Shown here: positions 34,241 to 45,264 of the stretch, in pieces
How the letters are laid out: the number at the start of each line of letters is the position of its first letter
How positions within the stretch are numbered: position 1 is the first letter of the stretch
Source: Alloascoidea africana
Lineage: Eukaryota; Ascomycota; Alloascoideomycetes; Alloascoideales; Alloascoideaceae
Reading direction: 5' to 3'
DNA length: 64,000 nucleotides
Assembly (NCBI GenBank): GCA_030581615.1
Contig: JAKTTT010000006.1
Span: 310,001 to 374,000 of the forward strand
Translations under genes and position numbers: made by a program
Notes under the pieces: model-generated
Database searches by the model: none
Told to the model about the DNA's origin: nothing
Seen by the model: the letters and a program-made list of their open reading frames with translations, nothing else

Positions 34241-34989
34241 GATGCAATAGAAGCAAAGTTTCAAGCAAAATATCTCCTTGCTGACAAGAAATAGAAACAA
34301 ACATGAATCAACTTGAAAGATATGCTCTTGAACTAAGCTACCATATCATCCAATCTATGAGGGTATTGTATCTTAATATTATCTTTAAAATACCCTCTTT
34401 AATGACTTTAAAAATGGATAATCAGCAAAAGCTGATTAAATAGCTACGAGTTTGCCCATAAACATTTCTTTTCCACCCTGCAAGGCCGGAAAGTATGAAG
34501 ATATTCATCTGTATCCACAAAACCGACTATATTTAGCTATACATTTTCTCTTTTCTGGTTTTCAAACTTTGGTGACTTGGGTTTAGAACTGGAATCACCA
34601 ATTTCCAGGTGTTGTGTGCACTGAGAAGAATTTTTCGAGTATTGACTCAGTTTTGTGGCGGGTTAAAATACATACAAAAAGCTACAGGCTACATTATCTG
34701 TTTCGAAATCTTACATGGCCTCTTTCTCTTTAGAAGCAAAAAGTTTTAATAATGATTACAATTTGGAATCTTGCTTTTAGACATTCATCAGGTCTTGAAA
34801 AACAGAAGCTGCAACATTTCCAAACTCTTTCAATTCTTCTTTCAGATTCCGTTGTACCAGCTGCTGATTTTGAGTATCCTCCAAGCTTCTTCTCAGATGC
34901 TTCTCTCAATTGGATTTGATCCGGAAATTAAGAGATTCATACCGAATACTCGATATAACGCGTTTTATCTTGGTGGCTGTATCATACAG

Positions 34990-35480
34990 ACTTTTGTCTT
35001 GCTAGAGCATTATATATATATTTCCATTTGTTTTCCTTATCACCAAAGAATCCAAAAAGATTGCACTTCTGTTAATATCAACTGCCAAGTTCTCTTTAAT
35101 CAGATAATAAAGTCCAACACTGTCCCAAAGCATCGAGACCCATTCCACCACAGAACCCCGCAGTATTTCATTACTTCTTGTACCAATATTTAATTCAATT
35201 GTCCTCTGAGCTCTTCCAACTTTCCCCATTTGGCCTAAATCTATCAATATTTGTCTGAGTTAACCAAACAATTCCATTTCAGTCGAGAGTTCAGATCTTG
35301 TAAGATTCTGCCATTGCCAATTTAGCTGCGCTATGAACTCAGAGGTCTCTTTAACTTTGAATTGTAGCACTCAGACTCGGTTTTGGTTTTGTAGACACTT
35401 CCCCATAAGTTATAGATGTCTGAAGGCTTTTGTGCCGAACCAGCTTTTTCTGTTCTCCCAGAAACAATAAACCTCGGACC
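34990..35480 (-). pseudogene. Decayed coding sequence of unknown family
   Basis: The minus strand reads as protein-like sequence over two frames: first SDIYNLWGSVYKTKTESE and EFIAQLNWQWQNLTRSE (about 35440-35290), then IDLGQMGKVGRAQRT to LDSLVIRKTNGN (35247-35002). The shift between frames and the lack of a start suggest a dead gene. A large open frame on the opposite strand (34771-35193) looks like its shadow. Confidence 0.4.
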
Positions 35481-36099
35481 ATAGTGATTTTTTAGGGGAA
35501 AGGTATTGGTGGGCTCCCCCTTATTTGATCCCTTGACCTAATCTTCATCTGTAGTTGTAATACGCTTGCTTTAAAGGTCACTCTTATCTTGTACTCGGGC
35601 AACTTTTGAAGGTCAAACATGATTTCATTCTTTAACAACGTAGGAATTGATCTAAGGAACGTTTAAAGTAAAAAGAGAGACATTTTACAAATAATAACGT
35701 GGCTTGCCTACAACCTAGGATATTCAACATTCATTGAAGATATAAGTATATTAAAAAAGCTTTACCAGAATCTCTAGACATTTCTTTATTTTATGTACAT
35801 GCCTCAGAGTAATATCTTGGCTTTCAACAAGTACAAAACCGAATAGTCGCGGTAGCCCATCCCGATCAACCAACTTGCCATTTCCCTAGCTACCTACTCA
35901 TCTGTGTACTTTCAATCCAGTGAATCCAAAAAATCCGCAAACAATGAGAGCTCCTCCTTTATTTAATCGTGTTTTCTCGACCCTTTGTCGCTTGCAAAGT
36001 CTCTCATTTGCCTAGCAAAATGGATTGACCTCGTCGCACAGGAGGGGCACTCCAACTTGAAAAGCCGAGCTAATTTAGCAATATCATCAATAACAGTAT

Positions 36100-36993
36100 A
36101 TGATGGTGTCTAAAGCTGCTTTGGTGTCGGTAAATTAACCGTCGTAGAGCTTGGAGAGCGTTTGTGAAGTAAAATAGACACAAGAGTCGGCAACTCATGG
36201 TTATCAACAATCAACCTTTGATGCTTTCCCTTCTTTTGGGTAGCAGTCTGTTATGAAAATGTTGTATCCAGTAAATACCAGCAGAACTATCCGTTCATCC
36301 ATTATCCGTAGGCTTATACGGGAGATTGCACTCTTCATATCGATTGCTGAGGCGGGAGCTCCCAAACCCAGCATTAGTTCCCTGCAATACTATATCTGAT
36401 TTACAAAAGGTCATAAAGGAGTAAACTTGTCTTTCTGCATCACTCAATGCCTATAGCAATTATTGAAGATAGGATCATACTCATCATAAAACCCCGTCTT
36501 GTCGAAGTTATAAACATCGCCTTGGCAATGCCATATTTACGTCTTGTGAAGTTTATATAATGGGCTTATTGTGTCGGAACTTTCACAATCGACACTCTGA
36601 AAAACATATGAATAATTGTAGAGTGTTTTGGGTTCTGGTTGTCTCTGGATGAGGTGAAGCCAAGCCCAGTGCTTCCCGACTTGCCCAACATCGTGCTCTG
36701 TGAGCAGGAGATTAGGCGTTTCCTTGGCTCCAGAGATGGCCATAGAGAATGCCCGGACACCAAGGTCGAGAATGAAATTTACAAAAGCATTCCTTTTTAA
36801 TTGAGTCAATCTCTTCCAATTCGTATCTGTGTGAGTGCGAAACCCATTCATTCATTCGGACCTTCAATGCACTTCGATTAAACCCAAGAATCTCTCCAAA
36901 TACCGAGTTTTGGGTCTCGATTGATAGCTCGAGGGCAAACGGATTATTTGCCTCTAGCATTTCAGAAGACATCTTGTGTGATGTCATATGCAA
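36100..36993 (-). mobile_element. Fossil pogo/Fot1-type DNA transposon (transposase remnant)
   Basis: The minus strand shows, in the right order but different frames: a degraded Psq-type HTH (36993-36820), a CENP-B-type HTH (FVNFILDLGVRAF ... LLLTEHDV, GQVGKHWAWLHLIQRQPE; about 36800-36620), the first catalytic block DVYNFDKTGF (36489-36518), and the second block QRLIVDNHE (about 36194-36220), matching the IYNFDETGF and LLILDGHESH motifs of Fot1-like transposases. Frameshifts and stops separate the blocks, so it is inactive. Terminal inverted repeats and TA duplications were not located. The two HTH domains are the same type as in the gene at 22155-23759. Confidence 0.75.
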
Positions 36994-37734
36994 GTTCTAA
37001 TAGATTATCAGTGAATGTCAATAATCTTAATCACTATAAACTCTGTGATGAGCATCAGCTCTACGATAAGTGGCCCAGACAGGTATACAATTTTAAAAGA
37101 AGGGATGGTGAGGGCGGCTCACTTGCATGTAAAGTAAAAACTAGAAAGAAGGCCAGACTATTTTCTGTAAGTGTAGAAAGAGAGCTCTACCTAATTGAAA
37201 GTATCTTTTACCAGGAAGCATAGTAAGATCGCATTGACATTTCTGGAATTCTACAATTATTGCGAGTTTGGTTTTAGAGATATGATGCAATAGTTTTTGA
37301 TCTGTGTGAATGTCAAGCTCTCATTGACCCTCTTATTGTGGTAGATTCATTTCATTGCCTTATACACTCGTCAATTGGATTTTGGAGATACTGCTTTCCC
37401 GCCGATTCTGCGTTGGTTTGTGAAAAATTAATGGAGTTGAGGCACCACAAGAAAGCGAAGGTGAATGTGGAAATCACACCCGGAGAAATACTAAAAACAA
37501 ACCTCTATCCCAAAGCAAGCTCATAGGGATTGAAGTCATTTTTCTAGTTGATAAAAGACAACAGTATATATTACTAACAACAGTCGGAACATAATGGTCC
37601 AAAAATATACATGCAACAAATAAAAATAAGTCATAAATACAGCAGAATTGTCTATAACTGGCTAGAAAACCCGCTCGCCCAGTAGGCCCATAGAAGCGAT
37701 AGCCATACCAAAGTACAGAATGTTTTGCAAAGGA

Positions 37735-38238
37735 TTACCATCCATTGCCATTACCCCATCCGGGTTGAGATTGGCCGTTGTAATTGGCATTTTCCCATCC
37801 AGACTGGGATTGATTGTTATAAAACCCACCTTGGTTAGGAGCACTCTGGGTGGGAGTGGAATACGAAGAGTCGTCAATTCCTCGTCCTCCATATCCATAT
37901 TGCTGTTGGGGAGGTGGGTATCCCCCATACTGAGGCTGTCCGTACCCACCATATTGCGGTGCCTGTTGGTTGTTCTGCTGACCGCTCAGTTTATCCTTGA
38001 TCTTATGGTCAAAAAGACCAAGCATAGCACCAGTTGCAGCTCCGGATTTGGTGTGGCCGACTAGTTTTCCGAGGACGCCTCCTGCAATTCCTCCAACGAT
38101 GGCGCCTCCGATTCCTCGTTCGCCTTCAGCAGCACCTAGTTCGCCATCGGGTTGCTGTTCGCTTCGGTAATTATTGTTGTATTGGTTTTGGTGCTCTTGT
38201 GGTTGAGAAGTACCATAAAATGAATCTGCTTCGCCCAT
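37735..38238 (-). CDS. Glycine-zipper protein with Tyr/Gly/Gln-rich tail
   Basis: Intronless, 167 residues, ATG at 38238. A Gln/Asn-rich N terminus is followed at residues about 42-76 by a glycine-zipper motif (GGAIVGGIAGGVLGKLVG ... GAATGAMLG), the type found in 17-kDa-antigen-like and related small membrane-associating proteins. The C-terminal half is a repetitive low-complexity tail (QYGGYGQPQYGGYPPPQ, NNQSQSGW), typical of prion-like or aggregation-prone sequence. Similar fungal proteins exist but lack a defined role. It is the only convincing intact gene in the 18-kb desert, and its reading frame and composition are well preserved, so it is probably expressed. Confidence 0.75.
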   Translation of the reverse strand: MGEADSFYGTSQPQEHQNQYNNNYRSEQQPDGELGAAEGERGIGGAIVGGIAGGVLGKLVGHTKSGAATGAMLGLFDHKIKDKLSGQQNNQQAPQYGGYGQPQYGGYPPPQQQYGYGGRGIDDSSYSTPTQSAPNQGGFYNNQSQSGWENANYNGQSQPGWGNGNGW

Positions 38239-41200
38239 GCTTTATTGTTGTGATGAGAAATGTTTAGTGTTGGTGGAAATTGTGAAGGAGGAGGGGAGTT
38301 GGGTCTCTTATATATTGGCTGCTTATCCGTGATCTCGTCAGCGGTCATGTAAAGTTTGTGCTGGCACAGCCGTTATTGTGGCGCTGTTTGTCTGTGACGC
38401 AAGACAAGAATCATTATGAAATGGCGCTAGTTGGTCCCACCACTTGGAGAAGCAGCACAGACCCTTAGATTGGACATATTGGTCATTCTTCATTGATCCT
38501 GACTGTGTATTTTGCCCAATGTCAACATGGCCCATCAAGGATCGTATATAGTAAAAATGACACTGGCTAGCTCAGCCTCATTACCCTCGAAACTCTTACA
38601 GTGCCCCAATATATGTCACTGGAACATAATAAAGACATTGCAGATTTATAGATTTGTTTGGAGCTCGATTACAGAAAACCGACTTTCAGCAAATTCATGA
38701 GACTTAACAGATCTTTTTGATCATAGTTAATCTCCTAGGTGCAGACTGACTATGCACAAATATGATTCTGTTTTGCTATCAACCAGAAATATGGCTTCCC
38801 ATTTTCTCTTCATGTCAAATAACTGGAAAAAGCTGGAACTTAGCCAGACAATCGAAAGTTCTGGCCATCACATTTAAAGGGCAAATGATATTCAATGCTT
38901 CTTTGACCAGCACTTGAATCTAGAATAGTTCTTTACAAAACTGTAAACTTGACTCTCCAACCTCTAATATCTCAATGCTCGCTACTGATTTGCTAGAGCT
39001 GTCCTTTGTTATTTCAACAGTTGTGTTCAATTCAAGAGCATTATGTCATGACGAGTTGTAATTTATGCCACAAAGGATAATCTGGATTCTCGAACAAGCA
39101 AAGCAAGTTGGAAGCTCTTGCTTCATAGTCAAAGAGAAACTCTAGAATTATGATGCCACGCCATTAGTACGGTATATCAGTATTCTTTATGGGTGAATAT
39201 TTCTCTCTGATGGTTCCCGGGTGATCTAGCCATTATAGAGGCGGGAAACTCATTCTTATAGTAATTGACATCTCAATTAAACAAATTAAGGAAGAAAAAT
39301 TCCTACCTTCTTCTATGCACAAGACCAATTTTCTTCTTCCGCTGCCTTTATTCCTTTAACATCACTTTAGGATTAAAGATAATGCCGATATCAATCGTTA
39401 TTTTACACAACCATGAAATTCCACCTATGTCTATTGAGAGTTGAAACAATACTGGTAGAGTTTTCCAGTTTGTCAGAAGCTTGGCATGAACTTTTCTAGT
39501 TGTACATATGGACGTGAGTGACAGGTAACCTTGTTGAAAGCTTGAAATCCCAGCATAACTATTTTTGCCGAAGAACTTTTCCTAATTTTGTTTCGATTTC
39601 TAGTATACAAGGTTTATTGCCTATAGTAGACCCAGTACCATCTGTCTGATGTTGATCTCATTCCTACTACTTCTAGAAACAGATTTTTGCTCCGTATTCG
39701 TTTATCTTCGTTTCTTTTGCTCAATTGCCATGCCTTTACGACCTTTCTCTTGGTTTAGCATTGTAAATATGTACTCAAATATGTATAAATCCTTTTGCAA
39801 TTGGAGAAGCCATGCATGATCTTTGATTGTTTAAAAAAGGGTCAAGAACGGCAAAAGTATGACAAAAAACGTCTTTGATAATGAATGGGGCAACTCAAAA
39901 CAAGATAGTGAATTTAAGGGAAAACTTGTCAAAGAACGCGATAAATAGAAAATCTATCAGCACTTTCAGCTGTCACCAGTAGTGTGGGTAGGTCGTCTTT
40001 ACTTCACTTAGATCTTCCAACACCCGAAACGGGCAAGAAGAGAGAATCTTACATACTCAAGTTAATTGAACTGGTTATCAAAGATCTTAGCCTAAAGTCC
40101 GGTATGCGGACCATTTGGGCCAAGGCATGACTCGAAAAGTCCAGAAAATATATCAAACAAGTGGAAGTAAGACAGAATACATGGGCCGGGTTCTCCAATG
40201 TTCTATGCCAGCTATTGACGTAAAGGCAGAATGCATAATGTGTGACGGTATAATTACACATAGTGATGACTTGATAGCCGTGTGCCGAGCCGGGTTGGAG
40301 GTCAAATTCGGATATATCGAGAAGGGAAAAATAAAAAAAATCCGAAATGCAAAGAGATCGTTACATATGAAAAGAAAAAAAAAATGATTAGCACTACCTG
40401 TGTATGGAGTCCGAAAACCACATGCAAAGTCAGTGGTCATTGTGGTACTATAAAAGAGTTTTGATGAAATGAAATAGGGCGGTATGACATGCCACGTTAA
40501 CCATTTTAAACTTATCTAGTGTCTCACCGAGGCATTATGGAAACATCGCAAACACAAAATAGAGCATTTCGAGAAGAAAGGAAGATAGTTATACAACATT
40601 AGTTGATGTTTTACATAGCCATCGCCAAGTCAAAAATCACTTGCTGGTCAATTTACTTTAGCTATACAATAGTCTCAACACTGTAGACTCACCTTGCATT
40701 TATTTACATAGATATTGCTCGCTATTGCCTTTATTGTTGATCTTTACCCCAGTCGGTCGTATTTTCAAGCATAAGGGGTATTGCAAGCGGCATACTTGAA
40801 AATCAATTCCGGATTTCCAAAACGAACGCGAACAGCGTCCCATTGCCACTTCTACATCCCAGAAAAGATAAGAAAACGGGTTAAAGATTGTGCCTTTAAT
40901 TTTGGAAATAGTTTCTGGGGGAATAATCTAAATGGGGTCTTAAATACGCGGATGCTCTTTACATCTGAAAACTGGAAGATTGGCAAATCCTACTCTCCTC
41001 TTATGCGGTTCAGGTTCCCAATTCCGCAAGAATTTTCCCAAAAAAGAGATTAAAAGTTATTAGATATCGAAATCGAGAATTGAAGATCAAAAACAATTGA
41101 ATTTAGAAAGTTCATGATTTATGTCGAAATAGTCGGAGTTATCTCATAGCTCTCTCGTGTAGCCATTCCCAATAAAGTGCCTCAGTGTTTGAAATATAGT

Positions 41201-42235
41201 TAAAGTTTATAGTCTAATGACCCTGTTTTGTTCACATGCTTGGACAAACATAGATCTCCCAAGCTGAAAAATGCTGAAGAAACCGTGGATGGGTTAAGGG
41301 ATTCAGGTGTAAATAATGATTCCATACTCAAACTAGAGCCGAGGTCTGAAGACTTTGTAAACAGTTTCGAAGGAATGCCCATGATGATGGCAAAGCATAA
41401 TCAATTGCTTAAGTTGTAACGGTTCTCAGAGAAGACAATACGTGAGTAAGACACACAGTTACCAAAAACAGAAGACGAAAAAGAACGCATTAAAAACAAC
41501 ATCTACATCTTCTAGTCTCAAATTCGATTCCTAAGAATTTTGCACAATAAGAGCCGAACACCAGGATGTTGAAGGTCATGGTGAGCCATGTGATAAAGGT
41601 TTATCTTCCTCTCTATCCGTGTACCTCAGGATCACATTCTGCGCCTTATGCAACATTAAGGTGTATGAGTTTGCACAGGGATGACAGATCGGATCACCTG
41701 TGCCGTGTTCTGAGAATTTCTTTAACACGATACTATTGCATCACCAATATTTATTGTGCTAACAATTTTTAATAAAATTTTAAAGGTTTCTCGGTGATAT
41801 GCCGTACAAAGTGCTGAAGTTCGCAGAAGTCTGTGGCGATGGTGGGAGGAGTTTTCGCTTTTTCAAGTATGCGGCTTGGATTTCGGCGATTATAAAACGT
41901 TGATGATAAAATCTGAAGTATTCAAGCCGAGGATGTTCAACACTAAGAAAACATTGTCTGCATACCCAAATTAGAGTTACCATAATACTATGGTTCCCTT
42001 CGATGTCTTTCTAAGGCAAAAAAATTATCTTGGTAGCTAAGCTTTTTGAGTTCTAATATTGTTTAGCAATTAGACATAAATAACCTGTCTTATCCTTTCT
42101 ATTTTTTTCATTCTTTCTTCTCTGCTCGAAACAACATAATAGAATTTCAAATAAAACGGAGATTGGAAGAAGCGGTCACTTACGACAACATCTCCCACAT
42201 AACCACAACATTAATCACACAACAACCGAGGCATA
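38239..42235. other. 4-kb gene-poor stretch, right part of the desert
   Basis: No convincing gene. Short open frames (for example 40115-40387, 40781-41053) have no known motifs. A probable hAT fragment lies at 41780-41983. The last 200 bp are the promoter of the MFS gene, with pyrimidine-rich and CACAACA motifs. Confidence 0.5.
41780..41983 (-). mobile_element. Probable second hAT transposase fragment
   Basis: The minus-strand frame includes LIWVCRQCFLSVEHPRLEYF, resembling the hAT motif around W-I-x-x-x-x-x-PFSxVExPxFxxF. It is short and isolated; no other hAT domain or terminal repeat was found. Confidence 0.3.
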
Positions 42236-44164
42236 ATGAGTGGCAATCCAAGGAATTCAGTAGGCTCAACATCAGCTTCGCTACCCTCTTCAATAGATGA
42301 GGGAAACCCTGTCCAAGCTCAAGACGAATTCAAGACACCTAAGGAATTTGAGGGATTACCCAGAGCCGATGAGGAACATTTAGAGAGATACACAAGTCGA
42401 GGAAGTCGGTTGAGCCACAGAAGCGGATCCTTTAGTGAGATTGCTAGAGACGATGATTTGACACGAACCATGTCCCATATGAGTAGAATATACCACGAAG
42501 AAGAAGGCGATGAGAGTGAGGATGAAAAAGACGAGGGCATTGAAATAGCCGACTTGGCATGGGACAGTCCAAACGACCCAGGGAACCCATACAATTGGTC
42601 CACTGCAAAGAAATGGTACTCGACTCTTGTGGTTTCGCTGTTATGTCTGGTAGTTACCTTTGGTTCCTCGTTATATGTGTCGGGGATTGCCCAAATAATG
42701 TTCAAATTTCACATTTCACAAAACTTGGCAATTTCGGGGCTCACTTTTTATTTATTAGGCCTTTCCCTGGGCCCAGTGGTAGGAGCACCTCTCTCTGAAC
42801 TGCTAGGACGAAAGTGGGTCTATGCCATTTCCTTACCAGTCTCTATGCTTTTCACCCTTGGCATCTGTTTGGCACAAAACATTGAAACCATTCTGGTGTT
42901 AAGGTTCTTCAACGGCCTTTGTGCATCCCCGGCCATGGCAGTTGCAGGAGGAACCGTCACTGATATGTGGGGTCAGGATATGATTGGAATTGCAATGTCT
43001 CTCTTCTGCTTAGCACCATTTGCTGGTCCAGTTCTTGGTCCTGTGGTGGGTGGTTTCATTGCACAGAACGTTACCTGGAGATGGTGCCTTTGGGTCCACC
43101 TTATCTTTTCTGGTGCTGTTCTCCCTCTTGTGTTTGCACTTCCCGAAACTTACAAGTCTGCAATTTTGAGAAGGAGGGCAAAAAAGAGAGGCATTAAGGT
43201 CAAGAAGCCAAAACTCACTGGCTGGCAATTGGCCAAATTCTTCTTTATGATGGTGGTGGCCAGGCCTATTCAAATGCTCTATCTGGACCCAATTGTCTCT
43301 GTTTTATCAATATACACTGCATTTATTTTTTCCATTCTATTCGGGTTTTTCGAAGCCTACCCTTTAATTTTTGTTGGTGTTTACCACATGTCAGAAGGTG
43401 TTTCTGGTCTCGCATTTCTCGGAATTGGTATTGGACTTGGATTGGGTACGGCTACCTTCATGATTATTGATAGGAAAATGTACTACAAGAAGAATCCAGA
43501 TGGAACAAGAGGAGAAAGGGACGAAAATGGAGAACTCACTTATGTCGAACCAGAGTCAAGAATGCACCCATTCAAGATTGGTTCAGTTCTTTTACCACCA
43601 TCGTTGTTTTGGCTGGGATGGACTGCTAGGCATTCAGTGCACTACATGGCACCCATTGCAGCTGGTGTACCTTTTGGAATGGCATTGATTTTAATCTTTT
43701 TTGCCGTCATGTCCTACTTTGCCTACTCTTACCCACCATTAAGCACAGCATCTGCATTGGCTGCAAACAACTTTGCACGATATGTTATTGCCAGTGTTTT
43801 CCCACTTTTCACAGTTCAAATGTACAAAAAATTGGGCATAGATTGGGCTTCTTCCTTTTTTGGGTTTGTCGCCCTTGCATTGGCGCCTGTTCCTTGGATC
43901 TTTGAGCGTTGGGGTCCCAAGCTTCGAGAAAGAAGCACTTTTGGATATACTGCTATGAGACGGAAAGCAGCAGAAGAAGCCAGACTTGCAGAAGAAGAGG
44001 CCAGGTTTGCACAAGAAGAGCAAGAAGCAGCTAACAATAACAATGAAAAGGTCGGAGATTCACCTTCTACCCCAAGCGTTTCCAGTTCAAAGGGGAGAAA
44101 GGATAGTAAGTCTTCTTCAATCGATGGGACCTCTGATGATGACTCTTCGGTTTCAAAGAAGTAG
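42236..44164 (+). CDS. MFS DHA1-family exporter (polyamine/drug transporter type)
   Basis: Intronless, 642 residues. A long hydrophilic N terminus (about 1-120, acidic and Ser-rich) leads to DSPNDPGNPYNWSTAKKW, the hallmark before TM1 in fungal DHA1 transporters of the Tpo/Flr group. Twelve membrane segments follow, with the motif A variant GAPLSELLGRK between TM2 and TM3 and GPVLGPVVGGF (motif C region) in TM5. A basic central loop (RRRAKKRGIKVKK) separates the two halves. The C-terminal tail is Glu/Ala-rich and then Ser-rich, likely phosphorylated. Proteins of this type use the proton gradient to export polyamines, weak acids or drugs at the plasma membrane; the substrate is not readable from sequence. 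Confidence 0.92.
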   Translation: MSGNPRNSVGSTSASLPSSIDEGNPVQAQDEFKTPKEFEGLPRADEEHLERYTSRGSRLSHRSGSFSEIARDDDLTRTMSHMSRIYHEEEGDESEDEKDEGIEIADLAWDSPNDPGNPYNWSTAKKWYSTLVVSLLCLVVTFGSSLYVSGIAQIMFKFHISQNLAISGLTFYLLGLSLGPVVGAPLSELLGRKWVYAISLPVSMLFTLGICLAQNIETILVLRFFNGLCASPAMAVAGGTVTDMWGQDMIGIAMSLFCLAPFAGPVLGPVVGGFIAQNVTWRWCLWVHLIFSGAVLPLVFALPETYKSAILRRRAKKRGIKVKKPKLTGWQLAKFFFMMVVARPIQMLYLDPIVSVLSIYTAFIFSILFGFFEAYPLIFVGVYHMSEGVSGLAFLGIGIGLGLGTATFMIIDRKMYYKKNPDGTRGERDENGELTYVEPESRMHPFKIGSVLLPPSLFWLGWTARHSVHYMAPIAAGVPFGMALILIFFAVMSYFAYSYPPLSTASALAANNFARYVIASVFPLFTVQMYKKLGIDWASSFFGFVALALAPVPWIFERWGPKLRERSTFGYTAMRRKAAEEARLAEEEARFAQEEQEAANNNNEKVGDSPSTPSVSSSKGRKDSKSSSIDGTSDDDSSVSKK

Positions 44165-44805
44165 TAGCATTTCGAAAGTGATATATTTACTCCAAAAGAG
44201 CAACAATAGGCATTTTGATATGTTGCTCTTTAACCAGGAGTCCATTTATGTATGGATGAACCACTTGCTTTCTTTTGCTGTTGTCAGCATTTTCACTTTA
44301 TATATTGTGTTTTGTCTTGCTTTTTGGATGGGTTTGCAGAATTAGATTAATTACTATTTACACTATTGATCAGTTTATTACACTAATCTCATTATCAATT
44401 GTCATTGCTCTTCATGTTAGACTGTAGTTACACTAGCGCTTCTCACCAAGAGATAATCAGTTCTCACATACAGATATTTACAAAGAAAAATTCTTAGCGG
44501 AATTGACATGCTCCTGTAGATCTTCTAACGGTTTCGCCTTCTATTGTAACGAAAATAGCCTACCAAGTGTATCTTTATTTCTTGGCTAAGGATATTCTAT
44601 GAATTTCTTAGATGGTCTTCTCTAATCCAGTGATTTCGAAGGCCTTTATATAAACAAAACTTATAAACATCGGTCTAGGCGTCCTTTCAGGATCAGATTC
44701 GGTATAATTTCCTTGACCTGAACCTTGTCCTCTTGGCGGGTAAGCGGGTGGCGAAGGGAACATGACTGGTGAACTATTCTTACAATGTCACCTCTAACAA
44801 ACCTG
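44165..44805. other. Convergent intergenic region
   Basis: Lies between the 3' ends of the MFS gene and the small conserved protein gene. AT-rich, no gene signal. Confidence 0.5.
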
Positions 44806-45264
44806 CTAACTGTTTACTTCAAGATCAATTGTATTGGTCTCAGGGTTATAGTCAACGGTGGATAGCACCAAATCCTCCAAATCATGTCCCCATATTCCAT
44901 AAGATCCATCTGTTCTGTTTCGATTAAGCATTCCTGGAAGGTGTCCTTCTTCGATAGTGGCTGTTTCCCTTTCTGTCTGGTAAATCTCTTTGTAAAGGTT
45001 CATAATCTTTTCGGCTATTTCAAACAACGTGACACCCGCGGTGCGATCCGCAGGTTCAAAGTCGAAATAAAAGTCGTCCTGTAGTGGATAGTCTATTAGA
45101 ATTTTCAATTTTGTACTGGTTGGAATTGGACCAGAGATGAAAATTTCCGTGCTGTTGTCCAATTTGGCGAGTTCTTCTTTCGGATCAGCAGATAAGAGAA
45201 GAGAAGATTTGGGGTATTTCTCGTCGCCTGTAGAGCATTGAACAACTTTTGAAATCACCGTCAT
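44806..45264 (-). CDS. Small conserved fungal protein of unknown function
   Basis: Intronless, 152 residues, ATG at 45264. It has a compact, non-repetitive alpha/beta sequence: TEIFISGPIPTSTKLKILID, FEPADRTAGVTLFEIAEKI, then GMLNRNRTDGSYGIWGH and DLVLSTVDYN. The block with LNRNRTDG and YGIWGHD looks strongly constrained and recalls hypothetical proteins widespread in ascomycetes, but I know no function. There is no signal peptide or membrane segment. A TTCTCTAACCTGCAG string sits just upstream of the ATG and could be the end of a leader intron. Confidence 0.75.
   Translation of the reverse strand: MTVISKVVQCSTGDEKYPKSSLLLSADPKEELAKLDNSTEIFISGPIPTSTKLKILIDYPLQDDFYFDFEPADRTAGVTLFEIAEKIMNLYKEIYQTERETATIEEGHLPGMLNRNRTDGSYGIWGHDLEDLVLSTVDYNPETNTIDLEVNS

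Larger units (their letters stand above)
23760..37734. other. 14-kb gene desert with transposon and gene relics
   Basis: No intact gene was found in about 14 kb; open frames are short, lack ATG or motifs, and are interrupted. Recognisable remains are listed separately: a fossil pogo/Fot1 element (36.1-37.0 kb), a probable hAT scrap (26.4 kb), a tRNA-like relic (24.9 kb) and a decayed coding stretch (35.0-35.5 kb). Base composition is moderately AT-rich with no satellite array. It could be a centromere-proximal or otherwise silent region; sequence alone cannot decide. Confidence 0.65.

Noticed and set aside
34325-34350. GGTAGCTTAGTTC (minus) as a possible tRNA A-box
   Set aside because: No B-box or cloverleaf follows.
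34771-35193. 140-codon plus-strand frame in the desert
   Set aside because: No motif; the opposite strand reads more like protein, so this is probably a shadow of a dead gene.
40115-40387. Possible BED-type zinc finger (CIMC) linked to hAT
   Set aside because: Only one Cys pair, no matching His pair, and the nearest hAT-like fragment is on the other strand.
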